Part shown: positions 17,187-25,999 of the stretch, piece after piece
Position numbering within the stretch: the first letter of the stretch is position 1
Layout of the letters: each line of letters begins with the position of its first letter
Origin: Paraburkholderia nodosa
GTDB taxonomy: Bacteria > Pseudomonadota > Gammaproteobacteria > Burkholderiales > Burkholderiaceae
Direction of reading: 5' to 3'
Length of the DNA: 64,000 nucleotides
Assembly (NCBI RefSeq): GCF_001718195.1
Contig: NZ_MCNV01000032.1
Coordinates: 1 to 64,000, forward strand
Position numbers and translations under genes: made by a program
Notes under the pieces: generated by a model
Database searches by the model: none
Seen by the model: the letters and a program-made list of their open reading frames with translations, nothing else
What the model was told of the DNA's origin: nothing

Positions 17187-17983
17187 CGCGCGTGTTAGTC
17201 GGGATGTTGGAGCAACAGTAACGCACCGGAAACTGGCTGCGTGCCCGCTCTACGTGCAGTAGCGGCATTCTTCCGTACGCAGGATAGACCGGCGACGGCG
17301 GGCCGACTACAGAAATTCATCGACCAAGGCGATCTGCTGCGCACAAGCTGTCGATGGACCTCCGAGTTTAGTCACCCACAGGTGCTGCCCCGCACCTCCG
17401 CGCGGACGTTCGAACGTCGGCTCCGCCCCCACGTCGGTCGCGTTTCGCCTTTGCACAGAATCCACACATGACGACACAGCACACGTAGCCGGATCGACGG
17501 GTACCACCGCGGTTAAGCATCGGGACGCAGTGAAAGGGCGCCCACTATTCCCACGAGCCGATATCGGCGTCGTCGCCTTCACCGCCTTGCTTTGCGTCGG
17601 CGCCATAGCTGAATACGTCGACCTCACCATGCACACCCGGATTGAGATACCGATACGCGTTGCCCCATGGATCGTTAGGCAATCGCTGGAGATAGCCGCC
17701 CTCCTTCCCCAGAATGACCATCACGATGGCGGTCGCCCCACTCGCGGCTGTGTACATGCCATCGCTCACATCCACACCGGTACCAGCGACCAAACGGTGC
17801 CTTGGCGCGGTCGCTAGACCGCGTGGGACCTGCCCGCTGTAGGGGATGCAGCAGCACGGCCAAGCGGTCAGGACGATATTGGAAGACCGACAGGTCGCGT
17901 CGCCTCGTGGCCTGATAATTGCTGCTGCCACTGCCACGTCCCGACAGCCGCGTCAGGACTCAGACACCAACACATTTGAACAG
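17187..17983. other. Intergenic region carrying a gspG remnant
   Basis: Apart from the gspG remnant at 17545-17700 I find no gene in this 797-bp stretch. A minus-strand frame near 17310-17400 (HLWVTKLGGPSTACAQQIAL) is short and unassigned. The right-hand 100 bp must hold the promoter of the hybrid kinase gene. Confidence 0.4.
17545..17700 (-). pseudogene. C-terminal remnant of a type II secretion major pseudopilin (GspG)
   Basis: The minus strand reads GGYLQRLPNDPWGNAYRYLN, then PGVHGEVDVFSYGADAKQGG and EGDDADIGSWE before a TAG at 17545. This is the calcium-binding C-terminal part of GspG, almost residue for residue. The pilin leader, the hydrophobic helix and the middle are absent: upstream sequence in the same frame is unrelated. 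No other gsp gene is nearby. Confidence 0.8.
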
Positions 17984-20347
17984 ATGAACAACGCTCCCAT
18001 TCCGTCCGAGGATTTCAGCTCCGCCTGGCTCCGGCTGTGGGCTGGCTCGACCGAAGATTACTCGATCTTCGCCGTCTCGCTTGACGGCACTATCCTGACG
18101 TGGAACCCGGGCGGTGAACGCATTCAGGGCTATCGCCCCGAAGAAGTCATCGGACGGCCGTTCTCCCTTTTTTACCCCGAGGCCCAACGCACCTCCGGTG
18201 CACCTGCAGCGGCGCTCCGCGCCGCGCTGGATGCCGGGCGTCACGTCTCGGAGGGTTGGCGCGTGCGAAAGGACGGCACCACGTTCTGGGCGCACGTGGT
18301 CATAACAGCGTTACGCGACGGCAATGGCGAACTGGTCGGTTTCGGCAAGGTGATCCAGGACATGAGTGACAAGAAGGCCGTTCACGAGGCTGTACTTGCA
18401 AGCGAACGGAGTTTCCGACTGCTGGTTCAGGGCGTCAGCGATTACGCCATCTTCATGCTCTCGCCCGATGGGCACATCACGAGCTGGAACTCCGGCGCCC
18501 GGCGGATCAAGGGCTATACGGAAAAGGAGATCATCGGTTCGCACTTTTCCCGGTTTTACACACCCGAAGACGTCGCAGCTGGTGTGCCCTTCAGGGGCCT
18601 CGAAACGGCGAGACGCGAGGGACGCTTTGAGGCGGAGGGCTGGCGCGTTCGGCGGGACGGAAGCCACTTCTGGGCGCACGTTGTGATCGATGCCATCAGG
18701 GAAGATGGCGAGCTTGTCGGATTCGCCAAGATCACGCGGGATGTTACCGAACGACGGCGCGCAGCCGAAGTTCTGGAGCAGACGCAAAAGGCCTTGTTCC
18801 AGGCGCAGAAAATGGAGGCCCTGGGAAAACTTACAGGCGGGGTGGCACACGATTTCAACAACGTGCTGCAGGTCTTGCGTGGCAATCTGGAGCTGCTCGA
18901 AAGCCGGTATGGCCGTGACGCCTGGGCCGCCGCGCGGCTTGGCAACGCCGTTGACGCCGTGGAGCGCGGTGCGAAGCTCGCTTCTCAGCTGCTGGCGTTT
19001 GGCCGTCAGCAGCCTCTGGCACCCATCGTCATCAATCCGGCACGCCGGCTCCACGCGATGGATGAACTCCTGCGCCGGGCCCTGGGCGAAGCAATCGAGA
19101 TCGAGTCCGTGGTCACGGGCGGGCTGTGGAACGTCATGGTCGACCCCCACCAGTTTGAAAACGTGATCCTCAACCTGGCGATCAACGCGCGCGATGCGAT
19201 GCCACACGGCGGCAAGCTCACGCTTGAACTCTCGAATGCAACACTCGACGACGCGTATGTATCGACACTTCCCGACGTTGCTGCTGGACAGTATGTGATG
19301 CTTGCCGTCACAGACACCGGGACAGGTATGAGCCCGGAAGTAATGGAACGTGCATTTGACCCATTCTTCAGCACCAAGCCGGAAGGTCGTGGTACAGGGC
19401 TTGGCCTCAGCATGGCTTACGGCTTCGTCAAGCAGAGTGGAGGTCATATCCGGCTCTACAGCGAGATCGGCCACGGAACGTCCGTCAGGATCTATCTGCC
19501 CCGCTCTACCGAAACGGCGGTGGAAATCGCCCCGGGCAGCGCGGGGGAAGTGAGGCACGGGAACGAGACTGTCCTCGTCGTGGAAGACGATCCGAAGGTT
19601 CAGTCGACAGTCGTCGAACTTTTGGCCGGTCTGGGTTATGCGGTGCTCAAGGCGAGCAACGCAGAGCAGGCGCTGGCCGTCGTTGCGAGCGGTGTCCATA
19701 TCGATCTGCTTTTTACGGACGTGGTCATGCCTGGTGCGTTGCGCAGCACGGAAATGGCCCGGAGGGCAGTCCGGATGGCGCCCGCGCTAAAGGTACTCTA
19801 TACGTCGGGCTATACCCATAACGCGATCGTCCATGGTGGCCGCCTTGACCCTGGTGTGGAACTGTTGAGCAAGCCATACAGCCGTCATCAACTTGCTGCC
19901 AAAGTGCGGCAGGTCCTCGGAAGCACGGACAGCAAAACCCCGGGAAATGAGACAGATACCCTGGTGGCCGATGAAAGTCGGAGGAACTGGAACCCGGGAG
20001 GCATGCGCGTACTTGTTGTCGAAGACGACGTTGCGTCGCTCGACGCTACCTGCGAGCTGCTGGCGTTGATCGGAGTCGATCCCGAGCGCGCGTCAAGCGC
20101 GGCGGCCGCGCTTGACGCGCTCACGGCAAACCGATTTGACGTTCTGGTCACCGACGTCGTGATGCCCCATATTTCCGGGTTCGAATTGGCCGAGCGCGCA
20201 TTCGCCATCCGTCCGGGAATCGGGATCATTTTCGCTTCGGGAAATCCTGTTCCCGGGAATCGAATTTTTGCGTTCAAGTGGACCGCCTTACGCAAGCCCT
20301 ATACGCTCGATCAACTGCGCGTCGCCCTGCAGACCACTGTCAGCTGA
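17984..20347 (+). CDS. Hybrid sensor histidine kinase: PAS-PAS-HisKA-HATPase-REC-REC
   Basis: 787 residues, soluble (no membrane segment). Two PAS domains (about 20-125 and 140-250) each carry the pair SLDGTILTWNPGGERIQGY / SPDGHITSWNSGARRIKGY. The dimerisation box has the phospho-acceptor H289 (GGVAHDFNNVLQVL). The ATPase domain has GRGTGLGLSMAYGFVKQSGG. Two receiver domains follow, with acceptor aspartates D579 (LLFTDVVMP) and D724 (VLVTDVVMP). No separate regulator or output domain is encoded nearby, so its partner is unknown. I chose the ATG at 17984, just before PSEDFSSAWLRLW; 46 further in-frame codons upstream look non-coding. Confidence 0.9.
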   Translation: MNNAPIPSEDFSSAWLRLWAGSTEDYSIFAVSLDGTILTWNPGGERIQGYRPEEVIGRPFSLFYPEAQRTSGAPAAALRAALDAGRHVSEGWRVRKDGTTFWAHVVITALRDGNGELVGFGKVIQDMSDKKAVHEAVLASERSFRLLVQGVSDYAIFMLSPDGHITSWNSGARRIKGYTEKEIIGSHFSRFYTPEDVAAGVPFRGLETARREGRFEAEGWRVRRDGSHFWAHVVIDAIREDGELVGFAKITRDVTERRRAAEVLEQTQKALFQAQKMEALGKLTGGVAHDFNNVLQVLRGNLELLESRYGRDAWAAARLGNAVDAVERGAKLASQLLAFGRQQPLAPIVINPARRLHAMDELLRRALGEAIEIESVVTGGLWNVMVDPHQFENVILNLAINARDAMPHGGKLTLELSNATLDDAYVSTLPDVAAGQYVMLAVTDTGTGMSPEVMERAFDPFFSTKPEGRGTGLGLSMAYGFVKQSGGHIRLYSEIGHGTSVRIYLPRSTETAVEIAPGSAGEVRHGNETVLVVEDDPKVQSTVVELLAGLGYAVLKASNAEQALAVVASGVHIDLLFTDVVMPGALRSTEMARRAVRMAPALKVLYTSGYTHNAIVHGGRLDPGVELLSKPYSRHQLAAKVRQVLGSTDSKTPGNETDTLVADESRRNWNPGGMRVLVVEDDVASLDATCELLALIGVDPERASSAAAALDALTANRFDVLVTDVVMPHISGFELAERAFAIRPGIGIIFASGNPVPGNRIFAFKWTALRKPYTLDQLRVALQTTVS
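20088..20120. repeat. Perfect 15-bp inverted repeat inside the kinase gene
   Basis: GCGCGTCAAGCGCGG (20088-20102) and CCGCGCTTGACGCGC (20106-20120) are exact reverse complements separated by 3 nt, within the second receiver domain (codons for ERASSAAAALDALT). Confidence 0.8.
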
Positions 20348-20767
20348 TGTGCTCTCCGAAGATGTCAGGAAATATTTTTGCCAGCTCTCAACAAGTGGCT
20401 CACGCAGCGGAAAGCCAAGCGCTGAGTCGAGAGAAATAGAAGCGCACTATCGGACGGCTTAAATTGTGGTTTTTGCTGCCGGAATTGCATGCCCTCACGG
20501 CACAGCTGACCGCCTGTCTGGTACCGGCAATTCGTTATGCGTGCCGCTTGTGGCAAGGGGATGCGATCGAGGGCCGACGGGACCGTCGACGGTCGGACTG
20601 TGGGCGGGTGTGTGCTGTTGATGCTGCACGTGGTTGTTGCGGCGTAGGACTCGCGGTCGCCGACACAGCCGGCGTGGCCGTCCTGCCTGCGCGAGGCGCG
20701 TCGGTGAACTGTGGTCCGGGCAGCGCCTGCACGAAAGATCAGAGCAAGCCCAATGGAGATCACGAAC
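20348..20767. other. Intergenic region, no gene seen
   Basis: 420 bp after the hybrid kinase. Open frames on both strands are arginine- and proline-rich shadow frames with no family signature or ribosome site. No terminator hairpin with a T run was found. Confidence 0.4.
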
Positions 20768-21124
20768 ATGAGTGAGTTCGTCGGCTACGCGAGGGACCGT
20801 CGCGGAATTGTGACGCGTAACGGTAAGCGCCTGCAAGCCTGGTGTTACCGGATCATGAGGAGTCAACCCATGATCCAGTGGACACACGTGCGGCGCGGCA
20901 CGTTGAATGGCACCGGTTATGAATTCGCGGTAACGCGGCACAATGGCTGCCCCCGAACGGCTTATGCTTACTTCTGGTGGGGCAGCGAGTTGCTGTTTTT
21001 CCACACGGGAACGGAAACGATGGTCGACGGTGAGGCGATCATCTACAAGAGCGCCGCGCAAGTGGCAACACAAAGTTCAGCTGCTCTTTCGGGTTCGCGC
21101 GACGGTGATCCGCGTATCCGCTGA
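20768..21124 (+). CDS. Hypothetical protein
   Basis: 118 residues from an ATG preceded by GGAGATCACGAAC (weak ribosome site). The sequence (MSEFVGYARDRRGIVTRNGK, then IQWTHVRRGTLNGTGYEFAV, TAYAYFWWGSELLFFHTGTE) is balanced and protein-like, but I recognise no family. No signal peptide or membrane segment. It overlaps the tail of the convergent gene at 21039-21764, so one of the two ends may be wrong. Confidence 0.45.
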   Translation: MSEFVGYARDRRGIVTRNGKRLQAWCYRIMRSQPMIQWTHVRRGTLNGTGYEFAVTRHNGCPRTAYAYFWWGSELLFFHTGTETMVDGEAIIYKSAAQVATQSSAALSGSRDGDPRIR

Positions 21125-21764
21125 CCCGCATCGAAGCATGAAACGGTTTTCCGCGCGGGGACTGGAGCGGTCCCGCCTTCGAGTTTGACGGTCTCACGAC
21201 CTGCCCATCGAATTGTTCAATCGCTCGCCAAAGCTCCCTGACCTCGGCCTCCTGGATCTCGATGTTCACAGTCATCTCGGGGTAGCGATCACGGTAATCC
21301 AGCAACTTCGCCAGGGCAATGGTATGACGTCGTTCCAGTTGCGCGCGTGTAACCCATTCGCTAGCCACAGCGCGGCGCGGCGTGTAGATCAGTCTGAGCG
21401 GTCCCTCAATCAGGTCGGCTGGCAGCGCATAGCGATTGATAAATTCGGCGTAGTGCCCCCGGAAAAACACGACCCACTTGTCGACTGCATCACCTCTATC
21501 GTTGCGCACGCGACGGCGCGCCACCAGCGAGCCGTCATCTGCAACCGCGTACCGAAAAAGCACGCCCTGATCCGAATCCATCGAGCAAATCTCTGCTCGT
21601 TCGTTGGCACGATGGAAACGATCAGCGAATGAGCCGCGGGCCGACGACAAATGCGCAAACAGGAAATACGCTGCAGCACCCTCGGCATAACCGTCGTTGT
21701 GAATGTGAAAAGCAACCTTGCCACCGTCGCGCAGTACGAAGCTGTACTGTGCCAGCGTTCTCAT
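21039..21764 (-). CDS. Hypothetical protein
   Basis: 241 residues with a good ribosome site (AGGGGACACCC before the ATG). The start (MRTLAQYSFVLRDGGKVAFH) and middle (SDQGVLFRYAVADDGSLVAR; KWVVFFRGHYAEFINRYALP) look like a real soluble protein, and YTPRRAVASEWVTRAQLERR to EVRELWRAIEQFD looks helical. The last 60 residues are low in quality and overlap the convergent gene at 20768-21124. Family not recognised. It lies between an IS66 remnant and other orphan genes, which fits a mobile origin. Confidence 0.55.
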   Translation of the reverse strand: MRTLAQYSFVLRDGGKVAFHIHNDGYAEGAAAYFLFAHLSSARGSFADRFHRANERAEICSMDSDQGVLFRYAVADDGSLVARRRVRNDRGDAVDKWVVFFRGHYAEFINRYALPADLIEGPLRLIYTPRRAVASEWVTRAQLERRHTIALAKLLDYRDRYPEMTVNIEIQEAEVRELWRAIEQFDGQVVRPSNSKAGPLQSPRGKPFHASMRVSGYADHRRANPKEQLNFVLPLARRSCR

Positions 21765-22195
21765 GGGTGTCCCCTTGTATTTGGGTTCTTGGCTTCAACC
21801 CTGTCCGGTTTGAAAATCGCAGGCGTTTCGCTTCGTTGTCCGCGCGGATATTTGAGTGTCATGATGCCTGCCCGGGCGTGTCGTTGTCCAGAAGTGCTCC
21901 ACGGCAGTCGCCCTGCATAGTCGTCAGTGGTGCTCGCGAAAGGCAACTTCGCGAACAGCCAGACGAGGTACCGATACGGGGCCATACAGTTGGCTTTTGC
22001 CGACTGGACAAGCGAGTCAAGATTCGCCCTCGCATGTGCACCGGCAACTGTATCGGCAAACAGGAAGCCCTTGCGTGCAACGACGAACGACCTAATCTCG
22101 TTTTCACAGGCGTTGTTCGAGATCGGATAGTCGCCGTTCTCAATGTAGCGGCTCAGCTTGTGCCACCGCCGGCACGACGGCAGGCAGATGCTCAA
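21761..22195 (-). pseudogene. C-terminal remnant of an IS66-family transposase
   Basis: The frame contains HKLSRYIENGDYPISNNACE, then NEIRSFVVARKGFLFADTVA and NLDSLVQSAKANCMAPYRYL with VWLFAKLPFASTTDDYAGRL: the well-conserved end of IS66 transposases (Y.ENG.YPIDNN..EN.IRPFV..RK..LF). The long N-terminal half with the zinc finger and the first DDE residues is gone, and the final 45 residues diverge, so both ends are damaged. Confidence 0.85.
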
Positions 22196-22723
22196 TCAAC
22201 AGTTCGGCAGTGGTCGTGACATTGATCGGCATTCCCGGTTAGACAGACATGTTGCGTTGGCCATAGCCGGAGTCGGCACATTGCGACTAGTATGCCGCCA
22301 GGGCCGTCGAGCACGGCTGCTCGGCGGTCACTCTCGTCGCGCGGGCAGCCAGGATAACCACTGCGACGAATGGCAGCGCTCGATCACAACTTCTATCGCG
22401 CTACATGCCGAGTTGCCTTGCAGTCCTTATGACTGAGTTGAGGGCATCCGGGCTAGACGTCGATCCGACAAACTTCCAGAGACCTTCGGTAAAATATTCT
22501 GCAGCAGCCGGCGAACATGTCTGTCAGATTGACGCGGCGCACCCGTCGGCCAAAACGGCGAGCCGGGTCTTCGGCGACATTCGCTATGAGTGGCAGCTCG
22601 CAACCTGCGCGCGCAAGACCGACCTGCCCATTGCCACTATTGCGCCGCTAATTCTCGTTGCACGCGGCACCACCGCACCGGCGTTCCGCGAGCCCGGAAA
22701 ATGGTCACGCGCAGTCTCTGGCT
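22196..22723. other. Intergenic region beside the IS66 remnant, no gene seen
   Basis: 528 bp. It should hold more of the IS66 element if this were a simple insertion, but the next frame upstream of the remnant does not continue the transposase. No open frame with a ribosome site and no RNA gene is visible. Confidence 0.35.
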
Positions 22724-23008
22724 TCATTGCGGCGGTAGGTTTACCGCCTCCTTGAGCGCCTTGCCGGCGGTGAACTTCACGGTCTTCGCCTCGGGGATAT
22801 GCATTTCTGCGCCGGTCGACGGATTACGACCGGTGCGCGCCGCGCGGTGTCCCACCGAAAACGAACCGAATCCGACCAGCTGCACGGTGCCGCCGTCGGC
22901 GAGCGCGTGCGTGATGAGGCTAAGTACGGCGTTCACCATGTCGGACGTAGCGGTCTTGCTGTCGCCCGTGCTAGCGGCTACTGCGTCAATCAGTTCCTGT
23001 TTGGTCAT
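22724..23008 (-). CDS. HU-family DNA-binding protein
   Basis: 94 residues from MTKQELIDAVAASTGDSKTA. The DNA-binding arm motif is VQLVGFGSFSVGHRAARTGR followed by NPSTGAEMHIPEAKTVKFTA, matching HU/IHF proteins (GFGxF, RxGRNPxTG). HU bends DNA and organises the nucleoid. The length is the family norm. It stands alone among orphan genes, which suggests an accessory copy in addition to housekeeping hupB. Confidence 0.92.
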   Translation of the reverse strand: MTKQELIDAVAASTGDSKTATSDMVNAVLSLITHALADGGTVQLVGFGSFSVGHRAARTGRNPSTGAEMHIPEAKTVKFTAGKALKEAVNLPPQ

Positions 23009-23397
23009 GGCCTTTCCCGTCTGATGGTGGAACAGGCACCCTACCGCATCCTTGCTTACGCTGGCAAATTCGCGGCCACGCGGGTAGCTGGCCGAAACGC
23101 GCCTTGGCATTGCTGTCGCCGTTGCGCCGGAAAATATTCGCGCACGCTGGATTTACGGATGGCGACCGGGCCCGGCAGAATGAACAGCAGTACGGCGGGA
23201 CTGAAGCCATCGGGCATCACATCGCCGACTTCCCTCCCCGACAAGGAAAGTGGCCCACCGGAATCGAATCCTGTCCCAGCCTCAAACTGAAGCCAGTACC
23301 GGATGCCACCGGCCACGGGGTGCTGGTCTTCTTGTGTGCGGCTTGCTGCCGCAGGCTCTGATCGTGTTCTGGCCGTCTTGCTGACTCGAGGCCGGTC
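23009..23397. other. Intergenic region, no gene seen
   Basis: 389 bp between the HU gene and the end of the GGDEF gene, both on the minus strand. It must contain the HU promoter near 23009-23110; no frame on either strand shows a family or a ribosome site. Confidence 0.4.
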
Positions 23398-24252
23398 CTA
23401 TCGCCTGAACGGCACCACATTCGTACCCAGCATTTCAGATGATGAGCCGAAGGCATAGGTCGAGCGGCCGGTACGCTTGGCCACGTACATCGCTGCATCA
23501 GCGACATCGAGCAGTTCGTCCACGTCCTGCACGCAGTCCGGCAACGTCGCGATTCCGATGCTCATACCCACCGGAAACCGGCCGCCGTACTCGTGCTCTC
23601 CCGAAGAACGTACGCGGTCGATCAGCCGCGCCGCGAGTTCGCGAAGCTGGCCGTCATCGCCGCAGTCACTGGCGAGCAGCACGAATTCGTCCCCGCCGAC
23701 CCTTGCAAGCCCATCGGTCTCCCGCGTCACGCTGCGAAGCGACACCGCGAGGCGGCGCAACAATGCGTCGCCGGCACTGTGCCCCAGGGCATCGTTGACG
23801 CGCTTGAATCCGTCGATGTCCATGTACAGGAGCGCCACGCGTCCCGGGTCCGGTTGCTCCTCCAGGGCCGCAACGGCCGCAAGCAGCCTGCGACGGTTGG
23901 GCAGGCCTGTCAGGGGATCCTGCGCCGCCTGCCTGTCGAGTACAGCTGAGCGTGCGTGAATTCTGGCGAACGCACGACGCTGCACGAACTGCACATAGAT
24001 TGCGAGCGCGCAGACCAGCAAAGCCGTGATGGCCAACGCTACCGTTCCCAGCAGCAGTCTCGCATGTGCGTCGCGCGTGGCCGCAACACGTTTCTGCCGC
24101 CACTCGTCGAGCAGCTGGCCGAGATCACGACGAAGGGTGTCCATGTATCGCCGGCCTTCGTCCGTCCGCACCAGGGCAATGGCCGCGTCTTGCTGCCCCG
24201 TTTGCGCGAGCTCCACCGTCCGGGCGAGTTCTGCGACCTTTTCCGTGTTCAC
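23398..24252 (-). CDS. GGDEF-domain diguanylate cyclase, N-terminally shortened
   Basis: 284 residues. The first 55 (VELAQTGQQDAAIALVRTDE, GRRYMDTLRRDLGQLLDEWR) are the tail of a CHASE3-type sensor, followed by one membrane helix (LLLGTVALAITALLVCALAI) and a GGDEF domain: DPLTGLPNRRRLL, YMDIDGFKRVNDALGH, and the active site RVGGDEFVLL. An RxxD inhibitory site (RETD) sits five residues before GGDEF. So it should make cyclic di-GMP and be feedback-inhibited. Family members normally have a first membrane helix and a full CHASE3 domain; here a stop lies just ahead of the GTG start, so the gene has probably lost its 5' end. Confidence 0.82.
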   Translation of the reverse strand: MNTEKVAELARTVELAQTGQQDAAIALVRTDEGRRYMDTLRRDLGQLLDEWRQKRVAATRDAHARLLLGTVALAITALLVCALAIYVQFVQRRAFARIHARSAVLDRQAAQDPLTGLPNRRRLLAAVAALEEQPDPGRVALLYMDIDGFKRVNDALGHSAGDALLRRLAVSLRSVTRETDGLARVGGDEFVLLASDCGDDGQLRELAARLIDRVRSSGEHEYGGRFPVGMSIGIATLPDCVQDVDELLDVADAAMYVAKRTGRSTYAFGSSSEMLGTNVVPFRR

Positions 24253-24361
24253 CTATGACGCCGACGGCGCCCTGCTCTGGCCCGGCTTTTTCGTCGCCGC
24301 GACTTAAGTCACACCTACGATGAATGCGCGACACGTTACCTGCGTAAGACTGAAAATGGAC

Positions 24362-24622
24362 TCAGCCGTTGTTGACGAAATCGCCGCCCGTGGCACGACC
24401 TTCGAGCACGTCTCTGCCGAACTGGGTCAGGATACGGCACGCCTCCTCGTGGGTTTTTGCAGGCGTGGTCCACCGCGGCGAAACCCGGGAATCCCTGATC
24501 TGGTCGCTCCTGGTCTTGTCGATGATCACGATCCAGCCAGTAAAGGTCGCTTGACCCGGAGAGTTCGAGATGTTGGCATAGATCTCAATCCCGGGCTTGT
24601 ACTCGGTAAGCTGGCTTGTCAT
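24362..24622 (-). CDS. Small conserved-looking hypothetical protein
   Basis: 86 residues with an excellent ribosome site (GAGGAGG seven bases before the ATG). Sequence: MTSQLTEYKPGIEIYANISN then SPGQATFTGWIVIIDKTRSD, and a C-terminal helix EEACRILTQFGRDVL. Codon use is normal and the strand agrees with the GGDEF gene. No signal peptide. I do not recognise the family. Confidence 0.6.
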   Translation of the reverse strand: MTSQLTEYKPGIEIYANISNSPGQATFTGWIVIIDKTRSDQIRDSRVSPRWTTPAKTHEEACRILTQFGRDVLEGRATGGDFVNNG

Positions 24623-24880
24623 GGTGGCCTCCTCGCAAGCTCAACTTGGAAGTTTGCACGCATATCCTTACACGAATCTGGCTCAGTGTGCGTTACCGCA
24701 CAAACCCGCCCACGATAACCTCCGTCACGCGTCCCTCGTCACCACTTCTATTTACCCCATGGAGATGAGGTCAGGCGCGCGCGGCAGTTCGATCAGGCTT
24801 TCAGAACTGCCCTGACGCGATAGACAACTATTCTTGCGTGAGCGTCGGCGGACGATACACGTCCTGATGACGCGCTACAG

Positions 24881-25015
24881 GTGCGCGACGGCACAGAGGA
24901 ACCCGGGGTGGTCCGGGCGCTTGACGAGAAAGTAGGAAGTCTGATTCTTCTGCTGAAATGGCTTGCTGCACTCATCGCCCTGCTGCTCGTTGCCATTGCG
25001 CTCGCTAGAATCTGA
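24881..25015 (+). CDS. Tiny single-helix membrane protein
   Basis: 44 codons from a GTG: VRDGTEEPGVVRALDEKVGS then LILLLKWLAALIALLLVAIA LARI. One clear membrane helix behind an acidic head. A stop at 24839-24841 bounds the frame upstream and GTG is the first usual start. The ribosome site is weak, so translation is unproven. A second small membrane protein follows at 25198. Confidence 0.4.
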   Translation: MRDGTEEPGVVRALDEKVGSLILLLKWLAALIALLLVAIALARI

Positions 25016-25197
25016 TCATAGGCGTCTGCCAGATGCAGCAGTCTGGCAGACGCGCTGCGCTTTCGCACAAGCCTTATGGTCGGGAGTTCATTGGTATCTG
25101 AAGCCACGACCGCAGCCGCCCATCGCGAAAGTCGGGCATCGATTGTGGGCTTCACGAATGGTGTGGCGATCAGCCAGCGTGTTTCGAGGGTACGGCT

Positions 25198-25416
25198 ATG
25201 AAAATGTCTCACAGCATGCAGTCTGATTCGGCCGGGCCGGTTTGGGGGCTGATTCTGGGGGTGATCCTGATGATGGTTGGGATCGGCATCGGGATCTATG
25301 TGAGATCATCGGAACCCGGCGGCTCTCTTGATGAATCGCTGGCGATGTCTGCAGTGACGGCGGGCGCCTTGCTAGCTGTGTATGCCAGCCGGGAAATCAG
25401 GCGCAGTCATCGATAG
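25198..25416 (+). CDS. Small membrane protein, two predicted helices
   Basis: 72 residues. GAGGG lies 7 nt before the ATG. Helix 1 is GPVWGLILGVILMMVGIGIG; helix 2 is LAMSAVTAGALLAVYAS, ending in REIRRSHR, so the positive C-terminus should face the cytoplasm. Unrecognised family; function unknown. Confidence 0.55.
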   Translation: MKMSHSMQSDSAGPVWGLILGVILMMVGIGIGIYVRSSEPGGSLDESLAMSAVTAGALLAVYASREIRRSHR

Positions 25417-25561
25417 TCCCCGGGCCACAAGGCCGAATTGTAAGCGTACCGTGACGTTGAATCGGGCGCGACTGTTGCTGCTGCGCCCCGTCGGGCTCGG
25501 GTCGTCCCCTTTCGATCACCGATCCTGTGGTTTTCGCGAGCTCTTTTGAATCAATTTGCGC

Positions 25562-25999
25562 TCACGCGAAGTGCTTCCTCATGCACACTGCGGTAGATGG
25601 GCAGAGCCGCATGAACTGTGCCGTTTCACGCATCTCATCCGGCACTTCGGTCCGCTTGACTGCGCTGTAGCCGCGATTCCCGAAAAACTGTGGCGCGCTC
25701 GTTGTGAGCAACCACAAGCTGCCATAGTTGCTCGCCCTGGCTTCCCGTTCGATGGCCAGAAGCAGGGACGTGCCGAGGCCCGTTGCTCGAAGATGCAAGG
25801 CGACAGACAGCGATCTGAGCAACGCGTCAGCGCCCAAAGGTTCCAGACAGACACTTCCGACTATCGCTGCCCCTTCGTCGACTGCAACGAGAAACCCCGG
25901 TAGCAGCGCGGTCGTGACGTCCTCTGTTGGCAACTCGCACGTTGCCAGCAGGCTTTTGATCCCGACGAGATCGTCATCTTTGGCGGACCTAATTTTCAT
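25562..25999 (-). CDS. arsN2: GNAT acetyltransferase, ArsN2-type
   Basis: 145 residues. A GNAT fold: MKIRSAKDDDLVGIKSLLAT at the start, then LLRSLSVALHLRATGLGTSL with the acetyl-CoA-binding loop, and the tail MRETAQFMRLCPSTAVCMRK, which is the mark of the ArsN2-type proteins found in arsenic operons. It is the last gene of the ars operon here and overlaps the broken MFS gene by 4 nt. Related ArsN1 enzymes acetylate the organoarsenical antibiotic arsinothricin; whether ArsN2 does the same is uncertain. Start chosen at the ATG at 25999; a longer frame begins in the MFS remnant. Confidence 0.8.
   Translation of the reverse strand: MKIRSAKDDDLVGIKSLLATCELPTEDVTTALLPGFLVAVDEGAAIVGSVCLEPLGADALLRSLSVALHLRATGLGTSLLLAIEREARASNYGSLWLLTTSAPQFFGNRGYSAVKRTEVPDEMRETAQFMRLCPSTAVCMRKHFA

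Noticed and set aside
22196..22723. Further part of the IS66 element
   Set aside because: No IS66 motif (zinc finger, DDE residues, small accessory orfs) is found in any frame beyond 22195.
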